Below, piece by piece: positions 54,801 to 63,145 of a stretch of 64,000 nucleotides of DNA. A model generated the notes under the pieces. That model saw only the letters and a program-made list of their open reading frames with translations. It was not told where the DNA came from and searched no databases. Position numbers and translations under genes: made by a program. The DNA is from DATAGZ01 sp036263455 (GTDB taxonomy: Bacteria; Pseudomonadota; Alphaproteobacteria; Dongiales; Dongiaceae), in NCBI GenBank assembly GCA_036263455.1, contig DATAGZ010000010.1, forward strand, positions 71,926 through 135,925, given 5' to 3'. How positions within the stretch are numbered: position 1 is the stretch's first letter; each line of letters opens with the position of its first letter.

Positions 54801-55264
54801 TCGTGACATCGCGGCAGGAGCGCATATCGGCAAAGGGCAACCGGTTCGCCTTCGTTCAGATGACCGATCTCACTGGGCAGTTCGAGGTCACGGTATTCAC
54901 CGACCGTCTGACACAATATCGGGACCTTTTGGAGATCGGAAAGGCCGTGATCGTCACGGCCGAGATCCGGCAAGAAGAACAAGACATGCGGTTGATCGCG
55001 GATCGGATCGAAAGTCTCGATCAGGCGGTTCAGGATAGCGATACCGGTCTGCTTATCCGCTTGAGGAGCGAGGAAGCTCTCTCTCCGGTCAAAACGGCCA
55101 TCGATCGGGCGGGGCGGGGCAAAGGGAAAATTGCGCTGTCGGTGGAGCTCGATGAGCTTAACCAGACGGTGCGCCTTCAGCTACCCGGCAAGTGGGCGGT
55201 AACGCCGGCCCTGACCAGTGAACTCTCGGGCATACCTGGCGTTGGCGGGCTGACCGAAATTTAA
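51854..55264 (+). CDS. dnaE: DNA polymerase III subunit alpha
   Basis: This is the replicative polymerase catalytic subunit, 1136 residues. The N-terminal PHP domain starts FVHLRTHSSYSLSEGALHP. The polymerase core has PGRGSGVGSVVAWALTITNLDPL and the catalytic Asp pair in MPDFDVDFCQERRDEVIRYVRERYG. Further blocks are GIMVYQEQVMQIAQVLAGYSLGSADLLRRAMGKK, FNKSHAAAYALIAYQTAWLKANYPVEF, and a C-terminal OB fold (RLAGIVTSRQERISAKGNRFAFVQMTDLTGQFEVTVF). The ATG at 51854 gives the family N-terminus; a weak TTG at 51809 would add 15 residues. It ends in a four-base overlap with the convergent helicase gene. Confidence 0.97.
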   Translation: MPYADFVHLRTHSSYSLSEGALHPKELVEQCRRERMPAIAVTDTGNLFGAMEFSSAAKEAGVQPIIGCQVSIEREDGARGSDQLVLLVQNEAGYEHLLHLINRSFGERDDGHFHLSWLEGHSAGLIALSGGPGGAMGRLIGSGQDARPLLDRLTAIFPGRFYIELQRHYLAEEARIEATLLELAYATGIPLVATNDVYFGDEAMHEAQDVLLCIAEGRHVAEQERRRLTRDHRFKSAAEMRALFADIPEACDNTLVVAQRCAFVPPARKPILPAFASQAGMDEASLLEKEARAGLERRFEELNIMGERQHAYRERLGYELGVIAQMGFPGYFLIVADFITWAKRQGIPVGPGRGSGVGSVVAWALTITNLDPLRWGLLFERFLNPERISMPDFDVDFCQERRDEVIRYVRERYGSDRVAQIITFGKLQARAALRDAGRVLQVPYGQVDRLSKLVPSNPTNPVTLKKAIANEPLLAQAAAQDGTVRRMLDIAQQIEGLYRNVSTHAAGIVIGDRPLEDLVPLYKDPRSSMPATQFNMKDVEKAGLVKFDFLGLKTLSVLKRAQTLLARRGIAVDLDHLPLNDEKTFAMLSQGSATGVFQMEGSGMRDMLRRLKPDRFEDLIAVVALYRPGPMDNIPRYIGCKHGLEEHDYLDPSLEPILKETFGIMVYQEQVMQIAQVLAGYSLGSADLLRRAMGKKIKEEMEAQRKDFISGAMRNGVSAERAERIFEQVEKFAGYGFNKSHAAAYALIAYQTAWLKANYPVEFFAASMAYDMGNTDKLSIFRQALNELDIQVLPPDINASDVDFSVEALADGSLAVRYALAAVKNVGHGPVSAIVAERQANGAYASLADFCNRIDPRGLNKRQLEALIAAGAFDSLNKNRRLLFEGADHILRHAHAAFAAKTSQQSTLFGAESRASDLALPTVPDWPPIERLQQEYGAVGFYLSAHPLDAYRSGLRRLDIVPFANLADYLRARSTSRARLAGIVTSRQERISAKGNRFAFVQMTDLTGQFEVTVFTDRLTQYRDLLEIGKAVIVTAEIRQEEQDMRLIADRIESLDQAVQDSDTGLLIRLRSEEALSPVKTAIDRAGRGKGKIALSVELDELNQTVRLQLPGKWAVTPALTSELSGIPGVGGLTEI

Positions 55265-56640
55265 AGGCGCGTGCGCGCTTTGGGGTTGGCGGGTTTCCGC
55301 AAAATAAATGCGGGGACGTGATCCTCGAAAGGATGTCCACCCGAATGGACAATCGAGGCCGCAGGAATCATTGCCGGCTCGTGGAGGCGGGGCTGGCGGT
55401 CTTCCGGCTGCCGGGAACCCTCCGGTTGCCGTGAGCGGCGCGGCGAAGCGCGGCGAGGTTTTGGCGATCGGGTCGGTTCGGATGGGACCGGCGCCAGTGC
55501 GGCATCGGACGGCGCTTCCGCTGCACCCTCAATGCGCCATACCGAGATAGGTTTTCCGATCAGCTGTTCGATGGCGCTGAGCTGCTTCTGCTCGGCGCTG
55601 GTGACAAAGGTGAAGGCCCTGCCTTCCTTGCCTGCGCGCCCGGTACGGCCAATCCGGTGCACATAATCGTCGGGGTTGTTCGGGACATCGAAATTGATCA
55701 CGTGGCTGAGCCCGGCGATATCGATGCCGCGCGCGGCGACATCCGAACAAACCATAATGGCAACCTGGCCGGCTCTGAACTTTTCCAACGTTTCGGTACG
55801 GCGCGATTGCGGCATGTCGCCATGCAGTGCCGCGGTGGAGAAGCCGTGCCGGCTGAGTGACCCCTGCAAAGTATCGACGTCGCGCTTGCGATTGCAAAAG
55901 ATCAGCGCGTTGGTGACGGTTTCGCTGCGCAGCAAATCGCGGAGAAGGGTGCGTTTATCCCGGCTGTTCGCCATCACCTGGAACTGGCTGATGGTCGAGG
56001 CGGTCGTCGCGGGACGGGCCACGCTGATTTCCTTGGGATTCATGAGAAACTTGTCGGCTAGTTTGCGAATCTCGGGTGGCATCGTGGCCGAGAAAAACAG
56101 CGTCTGCCGGATCTTGGGAAGAAGCGAAACGATTTCCTCGATATCGGGAATAAAGCCCATGTCGAGCATGCGATCGGCCTCGTCGATCACCAGAATTTTC
56201 ACGTCCGCGAGCAGAATCTTGCCGCGGCGGAACAGATCGATAAGCCGGCCCGGGGTGGCGATGAGGACGTCCACATTGCCGCTCAGGACCCGTTCCTGCT
56301 CGCTCATCGATTCTCCGCCAATGAGAAGCGCGTGGACCAGATTATGGTTGCGACCATATTTGACAAAGGATTCGGCGACCTGCGCGGCAAGTTCACGCGT
56401 CGGCTCCAGAATCAGCGAGCGGGGCATGCGCGCCTTGGCGCGGCCGCCGCTCAGGATCTCGATCATCGGAAGCACAAAGGACGCGGTCTTGCCCGTCCCG
56501 GTCTGTGCGGAACCCAAGACGTCGCGGCCCATTAAAATGACCGGGATGGCACTCGCCTGGATTGGTGTCGGCTGGGCGTACCCAGCTTCCGCCAGAGAGT
56601 GCAGCAAGGCAGGGCTAAGCCCCAATTCTTCAAACGTCAT
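55261..56640 (-). CDS. rhlE: DEAD-box RNA helicase, RhlE type
   Basis: This ATP-dependent RNA helicase helps RNA remodelling, ribosome assembly or degradation. It has 459 residues: Q motif (FEELGLSPALLHSLAEAGYAQPTPIQASAIP), Walker A AQTGTGKTASF, motif II VIDEADRMLDMGF, SAT motif in FFSATMPPEI, and the second RecA domain ending HRIGRTGRAGKEGRAFTFV. After about residue 370 is a basic, Pro/Arg/Gln-rich tail (PKPRRASPRRSRQPEGSRQP). The start follows an AGGAATTCC stretch. trmFO lies upstream on the same strand after 11 bases. Confidence 0.93.
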   Translation of the reverse strand: MTFEELGLSPALLHSLAEAGYAQPTPIQASAIPVILMGRDVLGSAQTGTGKTASFVLPMIEILSGGRAKARMPRSLILEPTRELAAQVAESFVKYGRNHNLVHALLIGGESMSEQERVLSGNVDVLIATPGRLIDLFRRGKILLADVKILVIDEADRMLDMGFIPDIEEIVSLLPKIRQTLFFSATMPPEIRKLADKFLMNPKEISVARPATTASTISQFQVMANSRDKRTLLRDLLRSETVTNALIFCNRKRDVDTLQGSLSRHGFSTAALHGDMPQSRRTETLEKFRAGQVAIMVCSDVAARGIDIAGLSHVINFDVPNNPDDYVHRIGRTGRAGKEGRAFTFVTSAEQKQLSAIEQLIGKPISVWRIEGAAEAPSDAALAPVPSEPTRSPKPRRASPRRSRQPEGSRQPEDRQPRLHEPAMIPAASIVHSGGHPFEDHVPAFILRKPANPKARTRL

Positions 56641-56651
56641 GGAATTCCTGT

Positions 56652-58013
56652 TTAGGAGGACGGCACTATAGGCTTCCCGTCGACATTGTCAATCGAAGCC
56701 TGGGCTAACCAGCCGTCGAGATCACAAAGCGCCCGATGCGCCAGCGGTTTTTTACGGTCATGGCCGCGCGCGCCTTCGAGCGGGGGAAGCAGGCCGAAGT
56801 TTATATTCATGGGCTGAAAGTGTTCGGCATCGGCATTGCCGGTGACATGGCCGAGGAGGGCGCCAAGCGCGGTCGTGGGCGGCGGTGGGACGGGATTCAG
56901 CCCGTGCCGCTCCTTCGCGGCGAACATGCCCGCCAACAGACCCATGGCGGCACTCTCCACATAACCTTCTACGCCGGTGATCTGCCCGGCGAAGCGCAGC
57001 CACGGCCTGGTCTTAAGCCGCAGGGAGGGATCCAGCACACGCGGCGAATTGAGGAAGGTGTTGCGATGCAATCCACCCAGGCGGGCAAATTCCGCCTGCC
57101 CGAGGCCAGGAATCATGCGCAGGATGCGCGCCTGTTCGCCATGCTTCAGCTTGGTCTGAAAGCCCACGATGTTGAACAAAGTGCCGAGCTTGTTGTCCTG
57201 GCGGAGCTGGACCACCGCATAGGGGCGTTTCCCCGTTCGGGGATCGCGGAGCCCGACGGGCTTCATCGGGCCATACCGCAGGGTATCCACGCCGCGCGCC
57301 GCCATGATCTCGATGGGCAGGCAGCCCTCGAAATAGGGTGTGTCCTTCTCCCATTCCTTGAACTCGGTCTTTTCCCCGGCAAGCAAAGCCGCGATGAACC
57401 GACCATATTCGTCCTCGGACAACGGGCAATTGAGGTAATCCGCGCCGCCGCCGCCCGGTCCCACCTTATCGTAGCGCGATTGAAACCAGGCAATGTCCAT
57501 GTCGACCGTGTCACGATGAACGACCGGAGCGATCGCGTCGAAGAATGCGAGGGCCCTTTCGCCCGTCGCCAGGAGAATGTCCTCGCTCAATGTGGCGGAG
57601 GTGAGGGGGCCGGTGGCGACGATTGCCGCCTTGGAGGGCAACGCCGTAGTTTCTTCGGTTACGACCGTGACATTGGGATGAGCCCGAAGGCGGGTAGTCA
57701 CTTCGGCTGAAAAGGACTCGCGGTCCACCGCCAAGGCCCCGCCTGCGGGAAGCTTGCTGATATCGGCGCAGCAGAGGATCAGTGACCCAGCCCGGCGCAG
57801 CTCCTCGTGCAGGAGGCCGACGGCATTATTCTCGAAATCGTCGGAACGGAAGGAGTTCGAGCAGACCAGTTCGGCAAAACCATCTGTCCGATGCGCCTCC
57901 GTCATAAGCGAAGGGCGCATCTCGTGCAGGATAACGGGAATGCCGGATTGGGCAAGCTGCCACGCGGCCTCGCTGCCGGCTAGCCCGGCTCCGACGACAT
58001 GATAGGGAATCAT
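56652..58013 (-). CDS. trmFO: tRNA (uracil-5-)-methyltransferase TrmFO (folate- and FAD-dependent)
   Basis: TrmFO methylates U54 of the T-loop using methylenetetrahydrofolate and FADH2. It has 453 residues. N-terminal Rossmann motif VVGAGLAGSEAAWQLAQSGIPVILHEMRP, then DGFAELVCSNSFRSDD, VATGPLTSATLSEDI, and the C-terminal GYVESAAMGLLAGMFAA and NINFGLLPPL. The open frame runs further upstream, but the ATG at 58013 gives the family N-terminus and a GGGAATC context. It is divergent from the repeat-protein gene. Confidence 0.95.
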   Translation of the reverse strand: MIPYHVVGAGLAGSEAAWQLAQSGIPVILHEMRPSLMTEAHRTDGFAELVCSNSFRSDDFENNAVGLLHEELRRAGSLILCCADISKLPAGGALAVDRESFSAEVTTRLRAHPNVTVVTEETTALPSKAAIVATGPLTSATLSEDILLATGERALAFFDAIAPVVHRDTVDMDIAWFQSRYDKVGPGGGGADYLNCPLSEDEYGRFIAALLAGEKTEFKEWEKDTPYFEGCLPIEIMAARGVDTLRYGPMKPVGLRDPRTGKRPYAVVQLRQDNKLGTLFNIVGFQTKLKHGEQARILRMIPGLGQAEFARLGGLHRNTFLNSPRVLDPSLRLKTRPWLRFAGQITGVEGYVESAAMGLLAGMFAAKERHGLNPVPPPPTTALGALLGHVTGNADAEHFQPMNINFGLLPPLEGARGHDRKKPLAHRALCDLDGWLAQASIDNVDGKPIVPSS

Positions 58014-58147
58014 GAATCCATTATAGGGAAGGAAAGAAGTGCTCGCCACTACCGCGCCGGCAATTGCGTGAAATGTGCAGCAAAATTTACGTGGCGATAA
58101 GCACATCCTCTAAGCAGGGTTTAAGTATTTTTCTCTATCTTGGAATC

Positions 58148-60331
58148 GTGAAAAACCCGATTAACCCCGTGAATGGCGATAAGGATCGGCCCGTTCCTCA
58201 ACAATCGGTGCAGCAGCTCGCTGTTGAAATCGATGGCGAGACGGTCATCTTCGACGTTCGCAACCCATTCGATATGAGCGAGACGCTGGGGGGCGCTTCG
58301 ATCGCATCCATTCCCGATGAGGCCGCCGCGTTCGGGATAAGTGCGGTGATCACCGCGCCGGTAGAGCGAACCGATACCGATATCGCCGATGCGCTCGCCG
58401 ATGCCGATCCAAACAATGCCGATCTGGATATTGCCCCGGCGGAAGGCGCCTTGGGCGGGGGCCAAGGTCCCGGCGGCCGCCTCCTTTTCGTACCTTTTGA
58501 GGACAGCGCTATTGTCCCCGCGAGCCTGCGGGCCGTGGGCATATTGGACCTGCAGGAATTGACGCTGCGAGGTTTCTCGCCCTCGATAGCGGAGGGTGCG
58601 TCTTCTCCATCTTCCGTCGCCGGACCGGATTCATCCCTTCCCCAAATCGATACAGTGGCCGTGACCGGGGGCACGACTGATCCCGGCTCCGGTGATGGCG
58701 GGACCACTGATCCTGGCACGGACGGTGGCGGTACCACCGATACCGGTACCGGTGGTGGTGGAGCTACTGACCCGAGCACCGGTGGCGGCGGAACGACGGA
58801 TCCCGGCACGGATGGTGGCGGGACTACCGAGCCTGGCACGGACGGTGGGGGCACAACCGATCCCGGTACCGGTGGCACGACGGATCCTGGCACAGGTGGC
58901 GGCGGCACAACCGATCCCGGCACCGGCGGCGGTGGAACTACTGACCCTGGCACGGGCGGTGGCGGGACTACCGATACCGGCACAGGCAGTGGCGGCACAA
59001 CGGATCCTAATACTAGTGGTGATGGCACAACCGATACCGGCACAGGCGGTGGGGACACAACCGATCCCGGTACCGGTGGTGGTGGAACTACTGACTCTGG
59101 CACCGGCGGAACGACAGATCCCGGCACGGGCGGTGGCGATACTACCGATACCGGCACAGGCAGTGGCGGCACAATGGATCCTAGTACTGGTGGCGGCGGC
59201 ACAACCGATCCCGGCACTGGCGGCGGTGGAACTACTGACCCTGGCACAGGCGGCGGTGGCACGACCGATCCTGGCACCGGCAATGGTGGCACAACGGATC
59301 CTAGTACTGGTGGTGGTACAACCGATCCCGGTGGTGGCACTAGCCCGCCGCCCTCGCCTCCGGCTCCGTCCGGCCCCCCTCCGGTTTTCGTGGGCGTCAC
59401 GGCAAATTCGCACTATATCGTAAATGAATCGGGCTTGGCCTGGGGCTCCAACCCGGTCAGTGATACCATCCCCACCGGAACATCCAATGCGCTGCATGCC
59501 GATGGCCAACTGGCTTTCACCACCGATTCAAGCGGGGGAGAAATCTCCTCGGTGGTATTGCGCACCAATGAAGTCCACAGTGGCGCTGCTTTGGGAGGTT
59601 CGGCGGTTATTAATTCTCAAGGGAATGCTTATGTCGTTCATGGCTATGACGACAATCATGTGCATTATTGGGACTTGACGATCGATAAGACCACCGGGGC
59701 TTACGATTTTCATCTCGTCAATAATACTCTTTCCAATAACGTGACGGCCTGGCATGCCCAGCGCTATGTCGAGCTCGATGTTCAGGTCACCGATCATGAG
59801 GGACAGACAAGCAATACCGGCACGATTGCCTTTACCATCCTCGATGACGATATTTTTGCCCGCGATGATCTTGCTACCCTTCTTTCCGGCCATAGCGGTG
59901 ACAGCATCACGGGAAATGTCATTCTCGGGATCAATACGATAGCTGATTCCAGCAACCCCTATGACAAGGTCGCCGGCTCGCGTGATACCGCAGACAAGGT
60001 CAGCATCGACGTGTTGGGCGCCGATGGCGGTGGTGTCGGGCATTATTGGGTGACGAATACCGCGAGCCCTCTGAACGATTCAGTGGGTCCGGGTCACTGG
60101 CTCCAGGGCACCTATGGCAAGCTGACGATCGGCCATGACGGTACGTTTACCTATCAGCTCACCAAGGACGTGGCGATAGCCGTGGACGATGTCTTTACCT
60201 ATAATTTGATCGATGGCGATGGCGATGGTAATGGGGATTCCCGCGCCGGCATCGCCCAGTTTTCCCCCGATCACTCGATCGCGACGCTCCACATTCATAT
60301 CGCGCCGCCGCTTCCCGATCCGAACGCGTAA
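58148..60331 (+). CDS. surface/secreted protein with 24 decapeptide repeats and a VCBS-like C-terminus
   Basis: Three regions are visible in this 727-residue protein. Residues 1-175 are acidic, without signal peptide, similar in style to N-termini of type I-secreted alphaproteobacterial adhesins. Residues 176-397 (58673-59338) are about 24 imperfect copies of TTDPGTGGGG, including two eight-residue copies. Then a Pro-rich hinge (SPPPSPPAPSGPPP) and a C-terminal region with one VCBS/cadherin-like unit: YGKLTIGHDGTFTYQL (near residue 656) and DDVFTYNLIDGDGDGNGD. No RTX nonapeptides and no type I secretion genes are nearby. Start is uncertain: GTG 58148 with a short GGA site is preferred; the frame is open from a TTG at 58064 and an ATG at 58073. 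Function is unknown; surface attachment is inference. Confidence 0.65.
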   Translation: MKNPINPVNGDKDRPVPQQSVQQLAVEIDGETVIFDVRNPFDMSETLGGASIASIPDEAAAFGISAVITAPVERTDTDIADALADADPNNADLDIAPAEGALGGGQGPGGRLLFVPFEDSAIVPASLRAVGILDLQELTLRGFSPSIAEGASSPSSVAGPDSSLPQIDTVAVTGGTTDPGSGDGGTTDPGTDGGGTTDTGTGGGGATDPSTGGGGTTDPGTDGGGTTEPGTDGGGTTDPGTGGTTDPGTGGGGTTDPGTGGGGTTDPGTGGGGTTDTGTGSGGTTDPNTSGDGTTDTGTGGGDTTDPGTGGGGTTDSGTGGTTDPGTGGGDTTDTGTGSGGTMDPSTGGGGTTDPGTGGGGTTDPGTGGGGTTDPGTGNGGTTDPSTGGGTTDPGGGTSPPPSPPAPSGPPPVFVGVTANSHYIVNESGLAWGSNPVSDTIPTGTSNALHADGQLAFTTDSSGGEISSVVLRTNEVHSGAALGGSAVINSQGNAYVVHGYDDNHVHYWDLTIDKTTGAYDFHLVNNTLSNNVTAWHAQRYVELDVQVTDHEGQTSNTGTIAFTILDDDIFARDDLATLLSGHSGDSITGNVILGINTIADSSNPYDKVAGSRDTADKVSIDVLGADGGGVGHYWVTNTASPLNDSVGPGHWLQGTYGKLTIGHDGTFTYQLTKDVAIAVDDVFTYNLIDGDGDGNGDSRAGIAQFSPDHSIATLHIHIAPPLPDPNA
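58673..59338 (+). repeat. 30-base coding tandem repeat (24 imperfect copies)
   Basis: The unit encodes Thr-Thr-Asp-Pro-Gly-Thr-Gly-Gly-Gly-Gly. Most copies are 30 bases; two are 24 bases and the last two are shorter (27 and 21 bases). Copies differ mainly at third codon positions and in Pro/Thr/Ser changes, so the array is old enough to have diverged but still recombination-prone. Several other frames stay open through it because of its composition. Confidence 0.95.
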
Positions 60332-60362
60332 CGCCCGCCCGTTGACTCTGCTGTAACGACTG

Positions 60363-61706
60363 CTAGGTCCGGTCCTTGAGAGGCCTATAAGGCCGCTCGC
60401 CATAGCCAGTATAGAGCTGGCGGGGGCGACCGATGCGTTGCGTCGGGTCTTCGATCATCTCCTTCCACTGGGCAATCCAGCCCACCGTGCGTGCAACGGC
60501 GAAGAGGACGGTGAACATCGATGTTGGAAAGCCGATCGCCTGGAGAATGATGCCCGAATAGAAATCGACGTTCGGGTAAAGCTTATGTGAAATGAAATAC
60601 TCATCCTCGAGTGCGATACGCTCGAGTTCCATGGCGAGCTCGAGCAGCGGGTCGTTCCGCTTGCCCAGCGCGTCCAAGACTTCGTGACAGCTCTGGCGCA
60701 TGACCGAGGCGCGCGGGTCGTAATTCTTATAGACCCGGTGGCCAAATCCCATCAGGCGGAAATTGTCGTCCTTGTCCTTGGCCTTCTTGACATATTCATA
60801 CACACGATCCTTGCTGCCGATATCGGCCAGCATTTTGAGAACCGCCTCGTTGGCTCCGCCATGAGCGGGTCCCCACAGGCAGGCGATGCCAGCCGCCACG
60901 CAGGCGAAAGGATTAGCACCCGAGGACCCTGCAATTCGCACGGTCGAAGTGGAAGCGTTCTGCTCGTGGTCCGCATGCAGGATGAATATACGATCCATTG
61001 CCTTGGCGACCACCGGATCGATTTTATATTCCTCTGCCGGCACTGAAAAAGTCATGTTGAGAAAGTTTTCGGCGTAGCTGAGATTGTTGCGCGGATAAAC
61101 GAAGGGCTGACCGACCGAATATTTGTACGCCATTGCGGCGATGGTTGGCAGCTTGGCGATCAACCGATGGGAAGCGACAGTGCGTTGGCGTGGATCGTGG
61201 ATATCCGTGGAATCGTGATAGAAAGCCGAAAGCGCCCCCACAACCCCGACCAGGACCGCCATCGGATGCGCGTCACGCCGGAACCCGCGGAAAAAAGTCG
61301 CGATCTGCTCGTGAAGCATCGTGTGATAGCGGATATTATGCTCGAACTCCTTTTTTTGGCGGGCATTGGGGAGTTCGCCCTCGAGCAGCAGATAGCAGAC
61401 TTCCATGAAATCGGATTTTTCGGCGAGCTCCTCGATCCGATAGCCGCGGTGCATCAGGATGCCCGCCTCGCCATCGATATAGGTGATGGCGGATTGCGTC
61501 GAACCCGTTGAGCCATACCCGGGGTCGTAGGTGAACAATCCATGCTCATTATAGAGCTTGCGCACATCGATAACATCGGGACCCAACGTTCCCTTGAGGA
61601 TAGGCAGCTCCCAGCTTTTGCCGTCTCCCTGGTTGGTCATCGCGATCTTGGAGTAGGCGGCAGGCTGCGCCGGCTTTATGCCTGTATCCGTCACTTTAAT
61701 GGCCAT
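60363..61706 (-). CDS. gltA: citrate synthase
   Basis: Citrate synthase condenses acetyl-CoA with oxaloacetate to enter the TCA cycle. The 447-residue protein is the hexameric type II form of Gram-negative bacteria: an N-terminal beta domain (LPILKGTLGPDVIDVRKLY), GILMHRGYRIEELAEKSDF, the catalytic-His block ILHADHEQNASTSTVRIAGSSGANPFACVAAGIACLWGPAHGGANEAVLKML, and the FGHRVYKNYDPRA segment. The ATG at 61706 follows GGGAGGAATTC and is preferred to a longer open frame. gltX lies 43 bases upstream on the same strand. Confidence 0.97.
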   Translation of the reverse strand: MAIKVTDTGIKPAQPAAYSKIAMTNQGDGKSWELPILKGTLGPDVIDVRKLYNEHGLFTYDPGYGSTGSTQSAITYIDGEAGILMHRGYRIEELAEKSDFMEVCYLLLEGELPNARQKKEFEHNIRYHTMLHEQIATFFRGFRRDAHPMAVLVGVVGALSAFYHDSTDIHDPRQRTVASHRLIAKLPTIAAMAYKYSVGQPFVYPRNNLSYAENFLNMTFSVPAEEYKIDPVVAKAMDRIFILHADHEQNASTSTVRIAGSSGANPFACVAAGIACLWGPAHGGANEAVLKMLADIGSKDRVYEYVKKAKDKDDNFRLMGFGHRVYKNYDPRASVMRQSCHEVLDALGKRNDPLLELAMELERIALEDEYFISHKLYPNVDFYSGIILQAIGFPTSMFTVLFAVARTVGWIAQWKEMIEDPTQRIGRPRQLYTGYGERPYRPLKDRT

Positions 61707-61749
61707 GAATTCCTCCCTCGACCCCGCCATTACTTAGCATGGTCAAGGG

Positions 61750-63144
61750 TTAAGAGGAAGTTGCCGCCGTCACATCCGAGATTCGCCCCAGTGTTTCCTC
61801 TTTGTCCAGCACCTCCATCACCTCGAAGAGTCCGGGGGAGTTTACTGAACCGGTCAGGGCGGCGCGGAGCGGCTGGGCGATCGCGCCGAGCTTCATGCCA
61901 TGTTGGGTGGCATACTCGCGCACGCATGCTTCGAGCGTGGCGTGGTTCCAGCTATCGACCTCGCGCAGGAGCTTGCCGAGCGCCGCGAGATGGCCGCGAG
62001 CCGCAGGATCGAGCAGTGCTTCTGCCTTGGGATGCAGCGCAAGCGGTCGCTTTGCTACGTAGAAGGCGGCGTGCTCGGCAAGTTCCTTGAGATTCTGCGC
62101 GCGCGCCTTCAAGCCGGCCATTCCGCGTTCCAACCGCCCGGTCTCGGCCGCACCGAGCCGTTCGGCGACAAGCCGCGCCAGTTCGGCGTCCGGTGTCTCG
62201 CGCATGTAATGCGCATTGACATGGTCGAGCTTGGCGAAATCCAGGCGCGAGGGTGATTTGCCGATCGCATCAAGGGAAAACCAGGCAATCGCCTGGTCGC
62301 GCGAAATAATCTCGTCATCGCCGTGCGACCAGCCCAGCCGGAGAAGATAATTGCACAAGGCCTGGGGAAGGTATCCCATCTCCCGATAGGCATCGACGGC
62401 GAGCGCTCCGTGCCGCTTGGATAGTTTGGCGCCGTCGGCGCCATGGATAAGAGGGATGTGCGCAAAGGTGGGCTGCGTCCATCCCATGGCATCGTAGATT
62501 TGAATCTGCCGAAAGGTATTGGTGAGATGATCATCGCCACGGATCACATGGGTAATTCCCATGTCGTGGTCGTCGACCACGACCGAGAGCATGTAGGTGG
62601 GCGTGCCATCGCTGCGCAACAACACCATGTCGTCGAGCTGTTGGTTAGCCACTTTGACATCGCCTTGCACGCAGTCCCGCAGGGATGTGAAGCCTTCCTG
62701 CGGTGCCTTGAGACGAACCACTGGAACGATACCGGCGGGCGCATCCGCGGGATCCCGGTCCCGCCAGCGCCCGTCATAGCGCATGGGACGACCTTCGGCC
62801 TTGGCGGCGATCCGCATTTCTTCGAGTTCGGCGGGAGAAGAATAACAATAATAGGCCTTGCCGGCTTCGAGCAGCCTCCGGGCGATTTCCGCATGGCGCG
62901 CCGCACGGGAAAATTGATAAACCACATCGCCGTCCCATTCCAGGCCGAGCCAGGTCAATCCGGCCAGGATGGCGTCGATGGCTCCCTGGGTAGAGCGCTG
63001 GCGGTCGGTATCCTCGATACGCAACAGAAATGTCCCGCCGTGATGGCGTGCAAACAGCCAGTTGAACAAGGCGGTCCGCGCTCCGCCGATATGGAGATAG
63101 CCGGTCGGCGAGGGCGCAAAGCGGGTGACGATTTTCTGGGTCAT
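61750..63144 (-). CDS. gltX: glutamate--tRNA ligase
   Basis: This is a class I synthetase of 464 residues charging tRNA-Glu (and, in many alphaproteobacteria, tRNA-Gln). The HIGH-type motif lies in RFAPSPTGYLHIGGARTALFNWLFAR and the KMSKS-type motif is GAKLSKRHGALAVDAYREMGYLP. The C-terminal helical part is the anticodon-binding domain. The ATG at 63144 gives the family N-terminus (MTQKIVTRFAPSPTG). The exporter gene on the same strand ends one base upstream of its start, so the two are tightly linked. Confidence 0.96.
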   Translation of the reverse strand: MTQKIVTRFAPSPTGYLHIGGARTALFNWLFARHHGGTFLLRIEDTDRQRSTQGAIDAILAGLTWLGLEWDGDVVYQFSRAARHAEIARRLLEAGKAYYCYSSPAELEEMRIAAKAEGRPMRYDGRWRDRDPADAPAGIVPVVRLKAPQEGFTSLRDCVQGDVKVANQQLDDMVLLRSDGTPTYMLSVVVDDHDMGITHVIRGDDHLTNTFRQIQIYDAMGWTQPTFAHIPLIHGADGAKLSKRHGALAVDAYREMGYLPQALCNYLLRLGWSHGDDEIISRDQAIAWFSLDAIGKSPSRLDFAKLDHVNAHYMRETPDAELARLVAERLGAAETGRLERGMAGLKARAQNLKELAEHAAFYVAKRPLALHPKAEALLDPAARGHLAALGKLLREVDSWNHATLEACVREYATQHGMKLGAIAQPLRAALTGSVNSPGLFEVMEVLDKEETLGRISDVTAATSS

Positions 63145-63145
63145 G

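Noticed and set aside
58673..59338. CRISPR array
   Set aside because: Units are contiguous, in frame and coding, without unique spacers.
58198..59400. Long open frame on the minus strand (Pro/Val-rich) and other frames through the tandem repeat
   Set aside because: They stay open only because the 30-base repeat contains no stop in several frames; they read as low-complexity Val-Pro or Ala-Ile strings without start context.
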